A DNA stretch of 14,249 bases, from NCBI GenBank assembly GCA_016763335.1, contig JAESUD010000117.1, positions 1-14,249 of the forward strand, in the 5' to 3' direction. The stretch's first letter is position 1, and each line of letters starts with the position of its first letter. Both the position numbers and the translations under genes were made by a program. Shown piece by piece: positions 14,227 to 14,249 of this stretch. The DNA is from Emcibacteraceae bacterium (GTDB taxonomy: Bacteria; Pseudomonadota; Alphaproteobacteria; Sphingomonadales; Emcibacteraceae). The notes under the pieces were generated by a model, which did not search any database, was not told where the DNA came from, and worked only from the letters and a program-made list of their open reading frames with translations.

Positions 14227-14249
14227 TTAAAAGGGGCGGCGCCTGCTAA

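Overview
The window is a compact, AT-rich stretch of a Gram-negative chromosome and almost certainly comes from an alphaproteobacterium. The evidence is the zapE-mdh-sucC order at the right end, an LDH-like malate dehydrogenase next to succinyl-CoA ligase, a ProXp-ala editing protein beside a CnoX-type thioredoxin, and a PspF/PspABC set with a YkuD-domain gene attached. I cannot name the genus. I see no insertion sequence, phage gene or CRISPR array. Both ends cut genes, so the window may be a whole contig.

Layout, left to right. (1) Positions 1-370, minus: start of an Amt ammonium transporter, with a sigma-54-like element upstream. (2) 611-2475, plus: a UbiH/COQ6-family flavin hydroxylase and a secreted YceI-like protein. 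(3) 4156-2486, minus: ProXp-ala, CnoX-like thioredoxin-TPR protein and a Trm112-like protein. (4) 4319-4393: tRNA-Gly(GCC) with a clear promoter and a leader of two tandem hairpins. (5) 4495-5856, plus: a membrane-anchored PIG-L deacetylase. (6) 8016-5851, minus: pspF followed after 9 bp by a 6-phosphofructokinase gene. (7) 8217-10087, plus: pspA, pspB, pspC and an L,D-transpeptidase-fold gene, behind a sigma-54 promoter shared back to back with pspF. (8) 10849-10097, minus: three tandem small paralogues of a family I do not recognise. (9) 10949 to the end, plus: zapE, mdh and the start of sucC.

The centre is an envelope-stress module. PspF would activate sigma-54 transcription of pspABC, PspA would inhibit PspF, PspB and PspC would signal membrane damage, and the YkuD protein adds a possible peptidoglycan link. 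The phosphofructokinase is tied to pspF by spacing, and its active site mixes ATP-type and pyrophosphate-type residues. The right end feeds the TCA cycle.

The best candidate for something undescribed is the three-gene cassette of 70-90 residue proteins. They align without gaps over 55 columns and share 14 invariant residues (YNxxVR, H, WAD, R, P and G among them). The second notable point is an in-frame TAA in sucC at a position where the family normally continues, with the frame still readable to the window edge; this is either an assembly or base-call error or a real nonsense mutation.
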